A stretch of DNA of 64,000 nucleotides from an uncultured Oxalobacter sp. (GTDB lineage Bacteria; Pseudomonadota; Gammaproteobacteria; Burkholderiales; Burkholderiaceae_D). The notes below the pieces were generated by a model. It saw nothing but the letters and a program-made list of their open reading frames with translations, was not told the origin of the DNA and searched no databases. Each line of letters opens with the position of its first letter. The first letter of the stretch is position 1. The DNA lies in the NCBI GenBank assembly GCA_905202055.1, contig CAJKQK010000001.1, positions 61,514-125,513 of the forward strand, written 5' to 3'. Both the position numbers and the translations under genes were made by a program. Shown here piece by piece: positions 52,345 to 61,112 of this stretch.

Positions 52345-53457
52345 TCAGAGCCAGTCCTTCTTTTTGAAAAACCAGATCATTCCGAGTGCAATCGCAAGCA
52401 TCAGCAACAGGGTGATGGGATATCCGTACGGGTGATGCAGTTCGGGCATGTTCCAGGGGGAATCGGTTACATTGAAATTCATGCCGTACAGCCCGGCAAT
52501 GAAGGTCAGCGGCATCAGGATAGTGGAGATGATGGTCAGTACGCGGATGATGTCGTTCATTTTGTTCGACATGATGTTCTGGTAGATATCGGAGAGCGAA
52601 TCGGCGCTTTCGTGGCAGGAATTGACGAATTCTTCAGCCTGAACGATGTGCCCGGCAAGGTCTTTCAGATACGGTTTCAGTTCCACGGATTTTTCGATCT
52701 GGCTTCTTTGTCTCAGGGCCGTGCCCAGTTCCTTGTACGGAAACAGGACACGTTTCAGGTAAAGAATGTCCCGTTTTGTACGGTGCAGGACCCATAATTC
52801 CTTTTTGCCCGGATTGTTGTCCGTGTCGAGGGCGTCTTCCAGATCGGCGAGTGTATTGTACCCGGCGTCGAGCAGCGGGAAGAACCGGTCGATGATGGTA
52901 TCGATGATACGATAGGCGAAATAACCGGCCTGATGTGTGATCTTTTCCTCAGGTTTATGGCCGATGAGCTGTTGCCAGAAACGGTCGATCAGCAGGGTTG
53001 GCGATTCTTCAAAGGTGATGACGAGATTGCGGCGCAGGAAAAGGCTCAGGTGTTCGCCTTTATCCCTGATGGAATCAGCAGGCGGGACGGGAAGCACGAA
53101 GAAAAGCCAGTCGCCTTCGTCAGTCATTTCAGCGCGCCAGCCCGGACTCATGGCGTCTTCCAGTGCCAGTGAGGGTATACCGTAGTTTTCCCCGATTGTC
53201 CTGATCGGAGCGATGTCCCCGAAACCGGTGACGCGAATCCAGAGCATATCGTGTCCGTCAGGGTCAACAGACGGCAGGAGATTCAGGTCGTGTACGATTT
53301 CAGGAGGCCGGGTGACGTCCCGATTGATTGTCAGGATGGAAATGACCGGTTTGGCCGATTGGGCAATCGGTGTCAATGTCCCGGGGGGTGCACCGGGTAC
53401 AAGATAAGGAGGGGCATGTCTGTGGGGTCTCTGCGGCTTGCCGGTTCTGGATGTCAT
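52345..53457 (-). CDS. corA: CorA-family magnesium/cobalt transporter
   Basis: This 370-residue protein is a CorA-type divalent cation channel. A large cytoplasmic N-terminal part precedes two C-terminal membrane helices. The ion-selectivity motif YGMNF ends the first helix, and a positively charged tail (FFKKKDWL) follows the second. GAGGAAG lies before the ATG. The first 40 residues are Pro- and Arg-rich and unusual for CorA. It has no operon partner. Mg2+ is the likeliest substrate, though Ni2+/Co2+ or Zn2+ (ZntB-like) cannot be excluded. Confidence 0.93.
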   Translation of the reverse strand: MTSRTGKPQRPHRHAPPYLVPGAPPGTLTPIAQSAKPVISILTINRDVTRPPEIVHDLNLLPSVDPDGHDMLWIRVTGFGDIAPIRTIGENYGIPSLALEDAMSPGWRAEMTDEGDWLFFVLPVPPADSIRDKGEHLSLFLRRNLVITFEESPTLLIDRFWQQLIGHKPEEKITHQAGYFAYRIIDTIIDRFFPLLDAGYNTLADLEDALDTDNNPGKKELWVLHRTKRDILYLKRVLFPYKELGTALRQRSQIEKSVELKPYLKDLAGHIVQAEEFVNSCHESADSLSDIYQNIMSNKMNDIIRVLTIISTILMPLTFIAGLYGMNFNVTDSPWNMPELHHPYGYPITLLLMLAIALGMIWFFKKKDWL

Positions 53458-53840
53458 GGAAGCTTCCTCAGTGCGACTGTTCTGGTTTCTGCCAACGGGC
53501 AGGGCAATGAGGCAAGTCTAGCAGCAGCGTTCTGAGGCCTGTTTGAGGTGAACCAACAGACGCATCAATTTGCGTCTGCCGGAATAGGTGTTTGTTTTCC
53601 GGACGGAACCGGTTTTTTCAATTCAGATCTTTTCCGTTTTTTTCTTTGAGTGAACAACCAGTTTCTGGCAAAGGGTCAAAGACATTCCTGACAGTTTATG
53701 ATGGGGAGAAAAATTCCCGGATGATGCTGCCAGGGCACTGTAACGGCTTTCACGGTTCAATACCGCTTTCGGTTCGGACCTTGATTCCGGAGCATATTTC
53801 ATCCAGACCGGAAGCGGTCTATGTTGGCGAGAGGGTGGCT
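53458..53840. other. Gene-free region upstream of corA
   Basis: No supported gene is seen. A plus-strand open frame (53592-53942) lacks a ribosome site and collides with a well-supported small minus-strand gene. The corA promoter should lie here, but I see no clear -35/-10 pair. Confidence 0.45.
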
Positions 53841-53975
53841 TCATTTTTCCCATTGGCAACTGAGTTGTTGTTGTTTTTCTATGCGAATATCATCGGCAGT
53901 GATGTAACCGCAGCCCCAGATGGCAAAGGCAACAAGCAGTAAAAACCACGGGCTTTTGTAAAATTTTTCCGGCAT
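53841..53975 (-). CDS. Small predicted membrane protein, 44 residues
   Basis: This short gene has an ideal ribosome site, AAGGAG five bases before ATG 53975. It encodes MPEKFYKSPWFLLLVAFAI, then WGCGYITADDIRIEKQQQL and a short end. Residues 10-26 form one hydrophobic helix with a cysteine at its end; the rest is polar. It lies 61 bases after the gene at 54037-54387, in the same direction, so the two are probably cotranscribed. I recognise no family. The strength of the ribosome site is the main reason to trust it. Confidence 0.65.
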   Translation of the reverse strand: MPEKFYKSPWFLLLVAFAIWGCGYITADDIRIEKQQQLSCQWEK

Positions 53976-54036
53976 GATTTCTCCTTTTGGCTAATGGCCT
54001 GATTTATCGGTTTGTCGGGCCAGTTGGTTGAACGTA

Positions 54037-54387
54037 TTATTTTTCCAGTTCGATTTGTCTGATAGCCCGGTTTTCTGCCATGCACCTGACCGATTCTTCC
54101 ATCAGGTCCCTGACAGCGTTGAAAACAGCTTCCTTTCTGCCACGGACGACATCCCTGATGAGGTCGACAATGTCGATGTCCGTCGTGTAACGGATCAGAT
54201 TGTCGGCAACGAGGATGGCTGTTTTGTCATCTTTCAGGATGTCGTTTGTGATTCGCCGGGTGAATGCCGCGGTCAGTCTGGCCAGTCTGGTTTCATATTC
54301 TTCCTCATCGTTACGCGGATCGTTCGGGTGTCCGAAAACCGGCGCCCATGTAGCCGGATCGCCATAACTTGGTTTGTCGTATCTCAT
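54037..54387 (-). CDS. Hypothetical protein, 116 residues
   Basis: It starts at ATG 54387, with AGGAG five bases upstream; the open frame continues 13 codons earlier without support. The protein begins MRYDKPSYGDPATWAPVF and continues as a charged, mostly helical chain (YETRLARLTAAFTRRITNDIL, then AVRDLMEESVRCMAENRA). There is no signal peptide or membrane segment. It resembles no family I know. It probably shares a transcript with the small membrane protein downstream. Confidence 0.7.
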   Translation of the reverse strand: MRYDKPSYGDPATWAPVFGHPNDPRNDEEEYETRLARLTAAFTRRITNDILKDDKTAILVADNLIRYTTDIDIVDLIRDVVRGRKEAVFNAVRDLMEESVRCMAENRAIRQIELEK

Positions 54388-54575
54388 CAGTTCTCCTCTT
54401 TTTTTCTTGTTCTGGAATTGGTTCATTTATGGCTTATTTTAAAAATGGTGAACGCTTCGGTCAATCCGTTTAAGGCTTATACGGACTGAACGTTGTTTTT
54501 ATGAGTAAAGGTGAAAATTTGCTGGAAGACTATAAAGCTATCTGGAAAGTCTTATGCGCTGGTGTGAATCCGGAG

Positions 54576-54696
54576 ATAAAAAAACGCGTCACAAGGACGC
54601 GTTTAAAGAGCAGAAAGTTCATGATATTGCAGGAATTGCTCGAGTAACGGTTTCATAATAAAGGCGTGTATGAATTCACACTTTGATTTTGTTCAA
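54576..54696 (-). ncRNA. Candidate small RNA with its own promoter and terminator
   Basis: On the minus strand, AAACGCGTC and GACGCGTTT (54582-54604) form a 9-bp stem followed by seven T, a strong intrinsic terminator with no annotated gene before it. Upstream, TTGAAC (54691-54696) and TCATAC (54668-54673) are 17 bases apart, giving a predicted transcript of about 85 bases. GTATGAATT occurs twice nearby (54668 and 54700, plus strand). A 17-codon frame beginning MKPLLEQF lies inside, so a tiny peptide is possible. The rest of the gap (54388-54884) holds no supported gene. Confidence 0.4.
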
Positions 54697-54884
54697 TTTG
54701 TATGAATTTTATTAATAAATGTGTTGCCGTGCGGTAACATTTTTGTGAAAACATGCTCCAAAACAAGGATTCTGCTGTGTTTGATACGTTTTTCGGGTAA
54801 AAATAACGATTCATTTCAATGGTTGACGCAAAGGATCAAAATTGGGAAACTAGGCCATCGTTTTTTATCTGCATCGGAGACATT

Positions 54885-55121
54885 ATGGATACATGGAAAC
54901 ACCTTGTTGGTGACCGTTCTTTTATTTCCGATCTGGGCAAAAATCAGGAAGCGGATATTGCCGGTACGATAACAGTCCTTGGTCGTTATGCAGTCTGGGT
55001 ATCTGTCCCGGGAACGGACCGGCACCGGATTGTCGAGGTCGGAGACGATCTCTCCGTCTTGATGGAAAAATACGATGTTCCGAGTGAGCTGGTATTGAAG
55101 CTCGGTTCATTCATGCCCTGA
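54885..55121 (+). CDS. Hypothetical protein, 78 residues
   Basis: It starts at ATG 54885, with GGAG six bases upstream, so I do not use the longer frame from 54819. The protein begins MDTWKHLVGDRSFISDLGKN. It then has alternating strands (DIAGTITVLGRYAVWVSVPG) and an acidic amphipathic end (VEVGDDLSVLMEKYDVP). It could be a small beta-barrel-like protein. I recognise no family and see no signal peptide. Confidence 0.6.
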   Translation: MDTWKHLVGDRSFISDLGKNQEADIAGTITVLGRYAVWVSVPGTDRHRIVEVGDDLSVLMEKYDVPSELVLKLGSFMP

Positions 55122-55254
55122 GAACGAAAGGGGTGTATTCATCATTTTGAAATGAATCAGAGGGGACAAAAGATTGCCGGTGCTGACCTGATAATGTTTT
55201 GTCTGAACGGTTGTTTTCCGGAACAATCCCAATTGATTGATAAGGGCGTCGAGA

Positions 55255-55593
55255 ATGGATGAAGATCGAACAGAAAATCATTTGCCAATTTGTGAAATGC
55301 CTGAGGATGTGGAAATAAAACAGGCTGATCTTTGCAAGGCATATATTGATGTCATGAGAAAGATGTCGGATATATCCGCAAATGCCGATCCCCGGACGGT
55401 TGCCTTTATTTTCGGCAGACCTGTCACGGACGCCACCGGGGCTGTCTTTACCCGGCCGATCATGGTTTGTGCATCGCTTCTTTCAATCGATTCCTTCGCT
55501 CCGGTTGTCATACAGGAAAGACGCAAGCATCCTTCAGTCAAAAGGGATGTTGAGCGTCGTTCCCATTCATGGACGCTGGAAACAGGCCGGTGA
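55255..55593 (+). CDS. Hypothetical protein, 112 residues
   Basis: ATG 55255 follows AAGGG by eight bases; a TTG six codons earlier is an alternative. The N-terminal half is acidic and helical (EDVEIKQADLCKAYIDVMRKM). The middle has short hydrophobic stretches (TVAFIFGRPV, IMVCASLLSI), and the end is basic. It follows the gene at 54885 after 133 bases in the same direction. I recognise no family. Codon composition resembles the neighbours, but evidence for expression is slight. Confidence 0.5.
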   Translation: MDEDRTENHLPICEMPEDVEIKQADLCKAYIDVMRKMSDISANADPRTVAFIFGRPVTDATGAVFTRPIMVCASLLSIDSFAPVVIQERRKHPSVKRDVERRSHSWTLETGR

Positions 55594-55700
55594 CTCTTGC
55601 TGCCTGCGCTGTTCCATTTTTTCGCCAAACCGGTTCCGGTCGCCGAAAAAGCTTGTGGATTGCCCCGATAAGTAAAAGAACAGGTTGTTTTTTTATTTTC

Positions 55701-55726
55701 AAAAGCAGGCATCAAGCCTGCTTTTT
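55701..55726. terminator. Bidirectional terminator between convergent genes
   Basis: AAAAGCAGGC and GCCTGCTTTT pair around ATCAA, with T-rich sequence on the plus strand and TTTT on the minus strand. It serves the hypothetical gene on the left and the radical SAM gene on the right. Confidence 0.85.
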
Positions 55727-55741
55727 CTTTCGGTTTTTCAT

Positions 55742-56542
55742 TCAGGGATGAAAGACGTTCCGGCAGGCAATTCCCTTTTCTGTACAGTAGTGCCCGATTT
55801 CTTCCTGCAGCTGGTACCAGTACGTTTTATCGCCTTCCCGGTAGATGGTGCGGTATAAGGGAACGAGTTCGGGATAATGCCGGCCGATGGCGCGCGCGAC
55901 CTTGTTTCGGGCGCTGTTGTTCAGGTTCAGGTTTTCGAACCAGTAAGTACCGGTCCATTGACGGGAAGCGTCGATGATTTTCCGGAAGTCGGTAATGCCG
56001 GGGAAGATGGGCGACATGAAGAGGACGGTCCGGATTCCGGCTTCATGGATCCGGCGAAGGGCGTCCAGCCGTCGCCGGGCTGTCGGCGAACGGGGTTCGA
56101 AATGGCGGCGGAAGGTATCGTCGAGTGAATTGACTGAAAATGCGACTTCGACGTTTTCAAGCTTGCCGATCAGGTCGACGTCACGGAGGATCAGGTCGGA
56201 TTTGGTGATGATGGTGATGTTGGCCCGGCAGTCCTGCAATTGTTCGAGCAACTGCCGCGTTACGCGGTATTGCTTTTCAAAGGCGTTGTACGGATCGGTA
56301 ACCGAGCTGATGACGATGTTTTTGCCGTCGAGCCGTTTTGTGGAAACGGGTTTGTCGCAGTGTTTGATATCGAGAAAATCACCCCAGTCTTCTGCATGAT
56401 TCGTGAAAGCTTTCATGAATTCGGCGTAGCAGTACACGCATTTGTGCGGACAGCCGACGTAGGGGTTGATTACCACATCGACACCCGGCAGTCTGGAAGG
56501 TGTGATCCAGTTTTTGACCGGAATGATTTTCGTGGCGATCAT
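55742..56542 (-). CDS. Spore-photolyase-like radical SAM protein
   Basis: This 266-residue protein has a radical SAM cluster motif CPHKCVYCYA (Cys31, Cys35, Cys38), preceded by INPYVG. That placement and ISSVTDPYNAFEKQYRVTRQLLEQL are typical of the SPL/Rv2578c-like group. True spore photolyase is unlikely because this organism is not expected to sporulate, so the substrate is unknown. It is followed, 89 bases upstream on the same strand, by a transglutaminase-like gene and may share its transcript. Confidence 0.88.
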   Translation of the reverse strand: MIATKIIPVKNWITPSRLPGVDVVINPYVGCPHKCVYCYAEFMKAFTNHAEDWGDFLDIKHCDKPVSTKRLDGKNIVISSVTDPYNAFEKQYRVTRQLLEQLQDCRANITIITKSDLILRDVDLIGKLENVEVAFSVNSLDDTFRRHFEPRSPTARRRLDALRRIHEAGIRTVLFMSPIFPGITDFRKIIDASRQWTGTYWFENLNLNNSARNKVARAIGRHYPELVPLYRTIYREGDKTYWYQLQEEIGHYCTEKGIACRNVFHP

Positions 56543-56631
56543 GTTTTCTTCGTTTGCGGAGGTCAGCGCAAAAAAGCCGTTTCACGCATTTTTCAGGAGG
56601 TGGTGAAAATGTTGAAACGGTTTTTCAACGC

Positions 56632-57273
56632 TTACCAGAACCAGCTTCGCGGGCGGACGTCTTCGGCCTCGACTTCAAGAATGTCAGGGTCTTCCAGCAT
56701 GTGATCGGGCAGGGCTTTCAACAGTTCTTCCATGTTTTTTGCCGCTTCCAGCGCGTTCATGCTGGCCCTGTGCGGATTGGCGAAAATGCCGGGCCAGAAG
56801 AATTCATTGTATTGCGGACGGTTGACGAAAGCGATTGCCGGGTCGTGCAGTGAGAATGCGACGCTGACACGGTCGTTGTTGCCACGTGCGTCGAGTTTGA
56901 TCCATCGATGGCCGACATGGACGGCATTGAAGCAATGGACGCAATATCCTTCGGAATCATCTTCTTTTTTCGTCAGGTGCTGATAACACATGCCGGTCGG
57001 GATTTTCTGCGAACGCAACAGGGCGGCCAGCAAATTGGCCTTGGCGTGGCAGATACCGGTTTTGTGTCTCAGCACGTCGGAAGCCTTTGCCGTGACGACA
57101 GGGGCGTTGACGTCTATGGAATGGGAAATTTCATCGCGTACGAATTCGAAGGCGATCCGCACTTTTTCCAGCTCGCTGTTGACGCTTTTGAACAGGGCTT
57201 TTGCCTGATCGCGTACGATTGGCGATGAATAATCGATGTAAGAAGTTTCCTGCAAAAAAATATCGACGCTCAT
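56632..57273 (-). CDS. Transglutaminase-like cysteine protease-fold protein
   Basis: This 213-residue protein has the transglutaminase-like core with all three catalytic residues: Cys75 in HKTGICHAKANLLAALLR, His119 in FNAVHV and Asp128 in WIKLDARG. Such bacterial proteins are usually peptidases or amidases rather than crosslinkers. There is no signal peptide, so it should be cytoplasmic. It precedes the radical SAM gene on the same strand by 89 bases. The physiological substrate is unknown. Confidence 0.85.
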   Translation of the reverse strand: MSVDIFLQETSYIDYSSPIVRDQAKALFKSVNSELEKVRIAFEFVRDEISHSIDVNAPVVTAKASDVLRHKTGICHAKANLLAALLRSQKIPTGMCYQHLTKKEDDSEGYCVHCFNAVHVGHRWIKLDARGNNDRVSVAFSLHDPAIAFVNRPQYNEFFWPGIFANPHRASMNALEAAKNMEELLKALPDHMLEDPDILEVEAEDVRPRSWFW

Positions 57274-57617
57274 AATCCGTTTCTCGCTTAAGGGAATCAG
57301 CCGTAATCCGGCATGATCAAAATGTGATTTTACCCTGATCGGGCACTTATTTCATTCAGGGCGAATATTCTGCCGTTTAACATGGGGACGGTTTTTCAAA
57401 ATTCAAATGGAAAGGGCAAGGCCGTTTCCGGGAGAAAACCAATTGTCGGGCGAGCCTGGGACGATGACAGTTTTTTAATGAGACATTCTGGCTATGGGAA
57501 ACCGGTTTTCATATAAAATAGATCGGTTGGAAAACAGGACTTGTTGTGCGGTGGTTCCGTTTTGATTCTTTTTCACGCCTTGTAAAAAGGCGGCAATGTT
57601 TCAGTCAAGAGGCGCAT
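57274..57617. other. Intergenic region between divergent genes
   Basis: These bases separate the minus-strand transglutaminase gene from the plus-strand araC-type gene. I see no gene. TATAAAAT near 57513 could be the -10 box for the regulator, but no convincing -35 accompanies it. Confidence 0.4.
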
Positions 57618-58394
57618 ATGTCTTCTTATTTCCTGTTGCACGGTCAGCGTTTTGCCCTGTCGGCCATTTCTCCTTCTAGGGGAATGGAAATCGGGAAACG
57701 GGGTTCCCACGAGACGCAGTTTTTTTATCTGCACAAAGGCTTTGTCTCGGTTGAGGATGAACGCGGTTACTGGACTGTCGGGCCCGGACAGCTTGCATGG
57801 ATGCCTCCCTATATCCGGTATGAAACGGAACAGATAGGCCGGATTGCCGGCTGGGGTGTGACGCTTTCTTCGCTTTTGTGTATCGGGATGCCTGAAGTGG
57901 CTTGTGCGCTGTATTGTTCGCCTTTCGTTCCCCTGATTCTGGAAAGGGCGCATCAATGGCTGCAAAACGACGATAGTGTGTACCAGTCCCTGCAGCCACG
58001 GCAGGAAATGATGTTGCAGGTGTTCATGGATGAATTGCGTTACAGTTCACGCATGCAGGAGCGGCTTCTCCTGCCGAAGGGACAAAGACTGAATGCGATG
58101 GCAAAAGATATCCTCGCCAATCCCTCCAACCGCAAGAGCATTAACGACTGGGCGGACAAGACCGGGATCAGCGCCCGCAGTATCAGCCGTCATTTTTCCA
58201 GTGAAACGAATATGACGTTTGCCCAGTGGCGCCTGCGGGCGAGCCTGATGGTCGCACGGAAAAGACTGGCTTTGGGTGAAAGCGTGCACGAGGTTGCGCA
58301 GGCGGTCGGTTATGAAAACGTCAGCGCTTTCATCGCTTCATACAAAAAGGCTTACAACCAGACTCCGGCCCAGTTCCGCCAGCTGTTTGAATAG
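57618..58394 (+). CDS. AraC-family transcriptional regulator
   Basis: This 258-residue protein has a cupin-like N-terminal sensor (about 1-130, with HETQFFYLHKGFVSVED and WTVGPGQLAWMPPYIRYE). The C-terminal AraC DNA-binding domain has two helix-turn-helix units (about 165-258): SINDWADKTGISARSISRHF, and VHEVAQAVGYENVSAFIASYKK followed by TPAQFR. ATG 57618 follows GAGG; the longer frame from 57546 is not supported. The ligand and targets are unknown. It may control the HAD gene downstream or itself. Confidence 0.92.
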   Translation: MSSYFLLHGQRFALSAISPSRGMEIGKRGSHETQFFYLHKGFVSVEDERGYWTVGPGQLAWMPPYIRYETEQIGRIAGWGVTLSSLLCIGMPEVACALYCSPFVPLILERAHQWLQNDDSVYQSLQPRQEMMLQVFMDELRYSSRMQERLLLPKGQRLNAMAKDILANPSNRKSINDWADKTGISARSISRHFSSETNMTFAQWRLRASLMVARKRLALGESVHEVAQAVGYENVSAFIASYKKAYNQTPAQFRQLFE

Positions 58395-58496
58395 GGCCCT
58401 CCGATGGTTTGAAGGGCGTGTGTCTTTTGTCAGCGTGCCCCCGGCCGGTACGTTTATAATGGCGGATTGACTATACCGATTGCGGAAAAAGATTTT

Positions 58497-59294
58497 ATGG
58501 CCAGAAAACCCGAAAAACGTATCAAGGCGGTTTTTTTCGATATCGACGGTACGCTGATCAGTTTCAAAACGCACAGGATGCACCAGTCGACGCAAAAAGC
58601 CTTGCATGCCCTGCGGCAAAAGGGGATCAGGGTGTATGTGGCCACAGGGCGTTCGAAGATGATGATGCCTTTTATGGACCGGTATTTTTCATTTGATGCG
58701 TATCTCACCCTGAATGGGCAGTACTGTTATAACCGTCAGGAAGTCATCCGGAAAAAAACGGTCGATTCCGGCGATATCCTTTTGCTGAAAGACATGCTGG
58801 CGGAAAAACCGTTCCCGTGCCTTTTCGTCGAAGAGGATGGCATGTTCATGAATTATGCCGACGAGCGGGTGGAAAAATTGTGTGAGATGGTCGACCATCC
58901 CATGCCGCCAGCGTATGGGCTTGAGCGGATCAGGGATGACGCCGTTCTCCAGTTCGTCCCGTTTCTGAATGAAGAGGAAGAAAAAATCCTGACCGGGACG
59001 CTTAAAAACGTGGAATCGACGCGCTCGGTGCCGTTCTGTTTCGATGTCATTCCGGCCGGTGGCGGCAAGGATGCCGGCATGCAGGCCGTATTGATGCGGG
59101 AAGGCATCGCCCCGGATGAAGCGATGGCTTTCGGCGACGGTTTCAACGATATCGGCATGCTCGGGTATGCCGGTATCGGCGTGGCAATGGGCAATGCCGC
59201 TGACGCCGTCAAGGCGAGTGCCGACCATGTTACGGAGTCGGTTGAAGAGGGGGGTATCGCTGTGGCGCTCGAGCATTTCGGGATACTCGACTGA
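58497..59294 (+). CDS. Cof-type HAD-IIB sugar or nucleotide phosphatase
   Basis: This 265-residue hydrolase has HAD motif I FFDIDGTLI (Asp18 and Asp20), motif II VATGRS, and motif IV FGDGFNDIGML near residue 210. The cap domain lies between motifs II and III, as in Cof/YbjI-type phosphatases that act on small phosphorylated metabolites. Residues after motif IV (AGIGVAMGNAADAVKASADHVT) are typical of this subfamily. It lies 102 bases after the araC-type regulator on the same strand. The substrate is unknown. Confidence 0.92.
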   Translation: MARKPEKRIKAVFFDIDGTLISFKTHRMHQSTQKALHALRQKGIRVYVATGRSKMMMPFMDRYFSFDAYLTLNGQYCYNRQEVIRKKTVDSGDILLLKDMLAEKPFPCLFVEEDGMFMNYADERVEKLCEMVDHPMPPAYGLERIRDDAVLQFVPFLNEEEEKILTGTLKNVESTRSVPFCFDVIPAGGGKDAGMQAVLMREGIAPDEAMAFGDGFNDIGMLGYAGIGVAMGNAADAVKASADHVTESVEEGGIAVALEHFGILD

Positions 59295-59521
59295 GATCCG
59301 TTTTGTCCATTCTTTTCAACCAGTTTCCTGATCGTTCCACAGGGAATCTTATTTTGGATTCTCACGAAATCCGTTGCGTTAAAACAGGAGATTTTGGATT
59401 CCTGGATTTTTGTGTTAAAAAGCAAAATATCGAACGAAAGCATTTATAATGCTTTCTTTTTTATTTTATGAACTTGCAGGGGGCTTTGGCATTCTGTTGT
59501 CTTTAAACTGATTGAAATTGG

Positions 59522-60832
59522 ATGAACATGAAAGATTCTGTAACGAAAGCGAAGTTGTCGTTTGAAGACGGTACCCCGTCTGTCGAATTGCCGGTATACA
59601 AGGGCACGATTGGTGCCGACGGTATCGATATCCGGTCCATGTACGGTGCGACCGGCAAGCTTTCTTATGATCCCGGCTTTCTGGCGACCGCTTCCTGTCA
59701 GTCCGCCATTTCATATATCGATGGCGACAAGGGCGAATTGCTCTATCGCGGCTATCCGATAGAACAGCTTGCAAAAGAATGTAATTTTATGGAAACCTGT
59801 TATCTGCTGTTGAAAGGCGAGTTGCCGAACAGGGAGCAGTATGAGGAATATGCGAAAAACGTCGCCGGTTATTCGATGGTGCACGAACAGATGCAGTTCT
59901 TCTTCCGGGGTTTCCGTCGCGATGCACACCCGATGTCCGTTCTGGTCGCGACCGTTGGCGCCCTGTCGTCCTTTTACCATGATTCACTGGACATTTCCGA
60001 TCCGGCCCATCGCGAGCTGTCGGCCATGCGCCTGCTGGCGAAAATGCCGACGCTGGTGGCAATGTCTTACAAGTACTCGGTCGGACAGCCTTTCGTCTAT
60101 CCACGCAAGGACCTGTATTACACCGGCAATTTCATGCGCATGATGTTCGCGACACCGGCCGAAGATTACAAGGTCAACGATGTGCTGGTTCGCGCCCTGG
60201 ACCGTATCCTGATTTTGCATGCCGACCACGAACAGAACGCATCCACATCGACCGTCCGTCTGGCCGGTTCTTCCGGAGCCAATCCGTTTGCCTGCATCGC
60301 CGCCGGTATTGCCTGCCTGTGGGGACCTGCCCACGGTGGCGCGAATGAAGCGTCCCTGCAGATGATCAAAAAGATCGGTTCGGTCGACAAGGTGGCCGAT
60401 TTCGTCAAGAGCGTGAAAGACGGTACCGCAGGCACCCGCCTGATGGGTTTCGGCCATCGCGTTTACAAGAATTACGATCCGCGTGCGACCCTGATGCGCG
60501 AAACCTGCCACGAAGTGCTGGAAGAACTGGGCCTGAAAGACGATCCGTTATTCAAGATCGCGCTGGAAATCGAACGGGTGGCGATGGAAGACGATTATTT
60601 CGTTTCCAGAAAACTGTATCCGAACGTCGATTTCTATTCCGGCATCGTGCAGTCCGCACTGGGTATTCCGTCGTCGCTGTTTACCGGTATCTTCGCTCTG
60701 GCAAGAACGGTCGGCTGGATCGCACAATGGAAAGAAATGATTTCCGATCCCGACCAGCGTATCGGTCGCCCTCGCCAGTTGTACGTCGGCGAACCGCGCC
60801 GCAATGTCGTGCCGATGGGACAGAGAAAATAA
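59522..60832 (+). CDS. gltA: Citrate synthase (type II)
   Basis: This 436-residue enzyme condenses oxaloacetate with acetyl-CoA at the entry to the citric acid cycle. The N-terminal domain of hexameric Gram-negative citrate synthases is present (SVELPVYKGTIGADGIDIR). Catalytic blocks are HADHEQNASTSTVRL, LMGFGHRVYKNYDPRA and the C-terminal Asp region VDFYSGI. Length is normal. Two starts two codons apart (59522 and 59528) are possible. A terminator follows it, so it is monocistronic. Confidence 0.97.
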   Translation: MNMKDSVTKAKLSFEDGTPSVELPVYKGTIGADGIDIRSMYGATGKLSYDPGFLATASCQSAISYIDGDKGELLYRGYPIEQLAKECNFMETCYLLLKGELPNREQYEEYAKNVAGYSMVHEQMQFFFRGFRRDAHPMSVLVATVGALSSFYHDSLDISDPAHRELSAMRLLAKMPTLVAMSYKYSVGQPFVYPRKDLYYTGNFMRMMFATPAEDYKVNDVLVRALDRILILHADHEQNASTSTVRLAGSSGANPFACIAAGIACLWGPAHGGANEASLQMIKKIGSVDKVADFVKSVKDGTAGTRLMGFGHRVYKNYDPRATLMRETCHEVLEELGLKDDPLFKIALEIERVAMEDDYFVSRKLYPNVDFYSGIVQSALGIPSSLFTGIFALARTVGWIAQWKEMISDPDQRIGRPRQLYVGEPRRNVVPMGQRK

Positions 60833-60847
60833 AACGGATCTTTCGTT

Positions 60848-60876
60848 AAAAAACCGCGCTTTTTGCGCGGTTTTTT
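60848..60876 (+). terminator. Terminator of gltA
   Basis: AAAAAACCGCGC and GCGCGGTTTTTT form a 12-bp stem around TTTTT, 15 bases after the stop. Confidence 0.93.
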
Positions 60877-61112
60877 GATGGGGTGCCGTTCAGCATAATT
60901 TGCAAGATGGTGTATGATTTGAGTAATACGCTGGTTGTCTGGATCAGTTCAAGGGCGTTGTTTGACATGAACGAGTCTGGCAACCTGTTTCGTAAACTGA
61001 TGGTTGAAGACCCGGATAATGCGATACGGCGTTATCGCGTCGTCGAGTCGATTCATGGGAAAGCATCACTGACTGACATTTTGTCCGGTTTTCTGTGCGA
61101 AAATCAGGTAAA

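Noticed and set aside
54501..54647. A 48-codon plus-strand frame (MSKGENLLEDYKAIW...)
   Set aside because: No ribosome site precedes it, and it reads through the minus-strand terminator stem, so support is too weak for a gene call.
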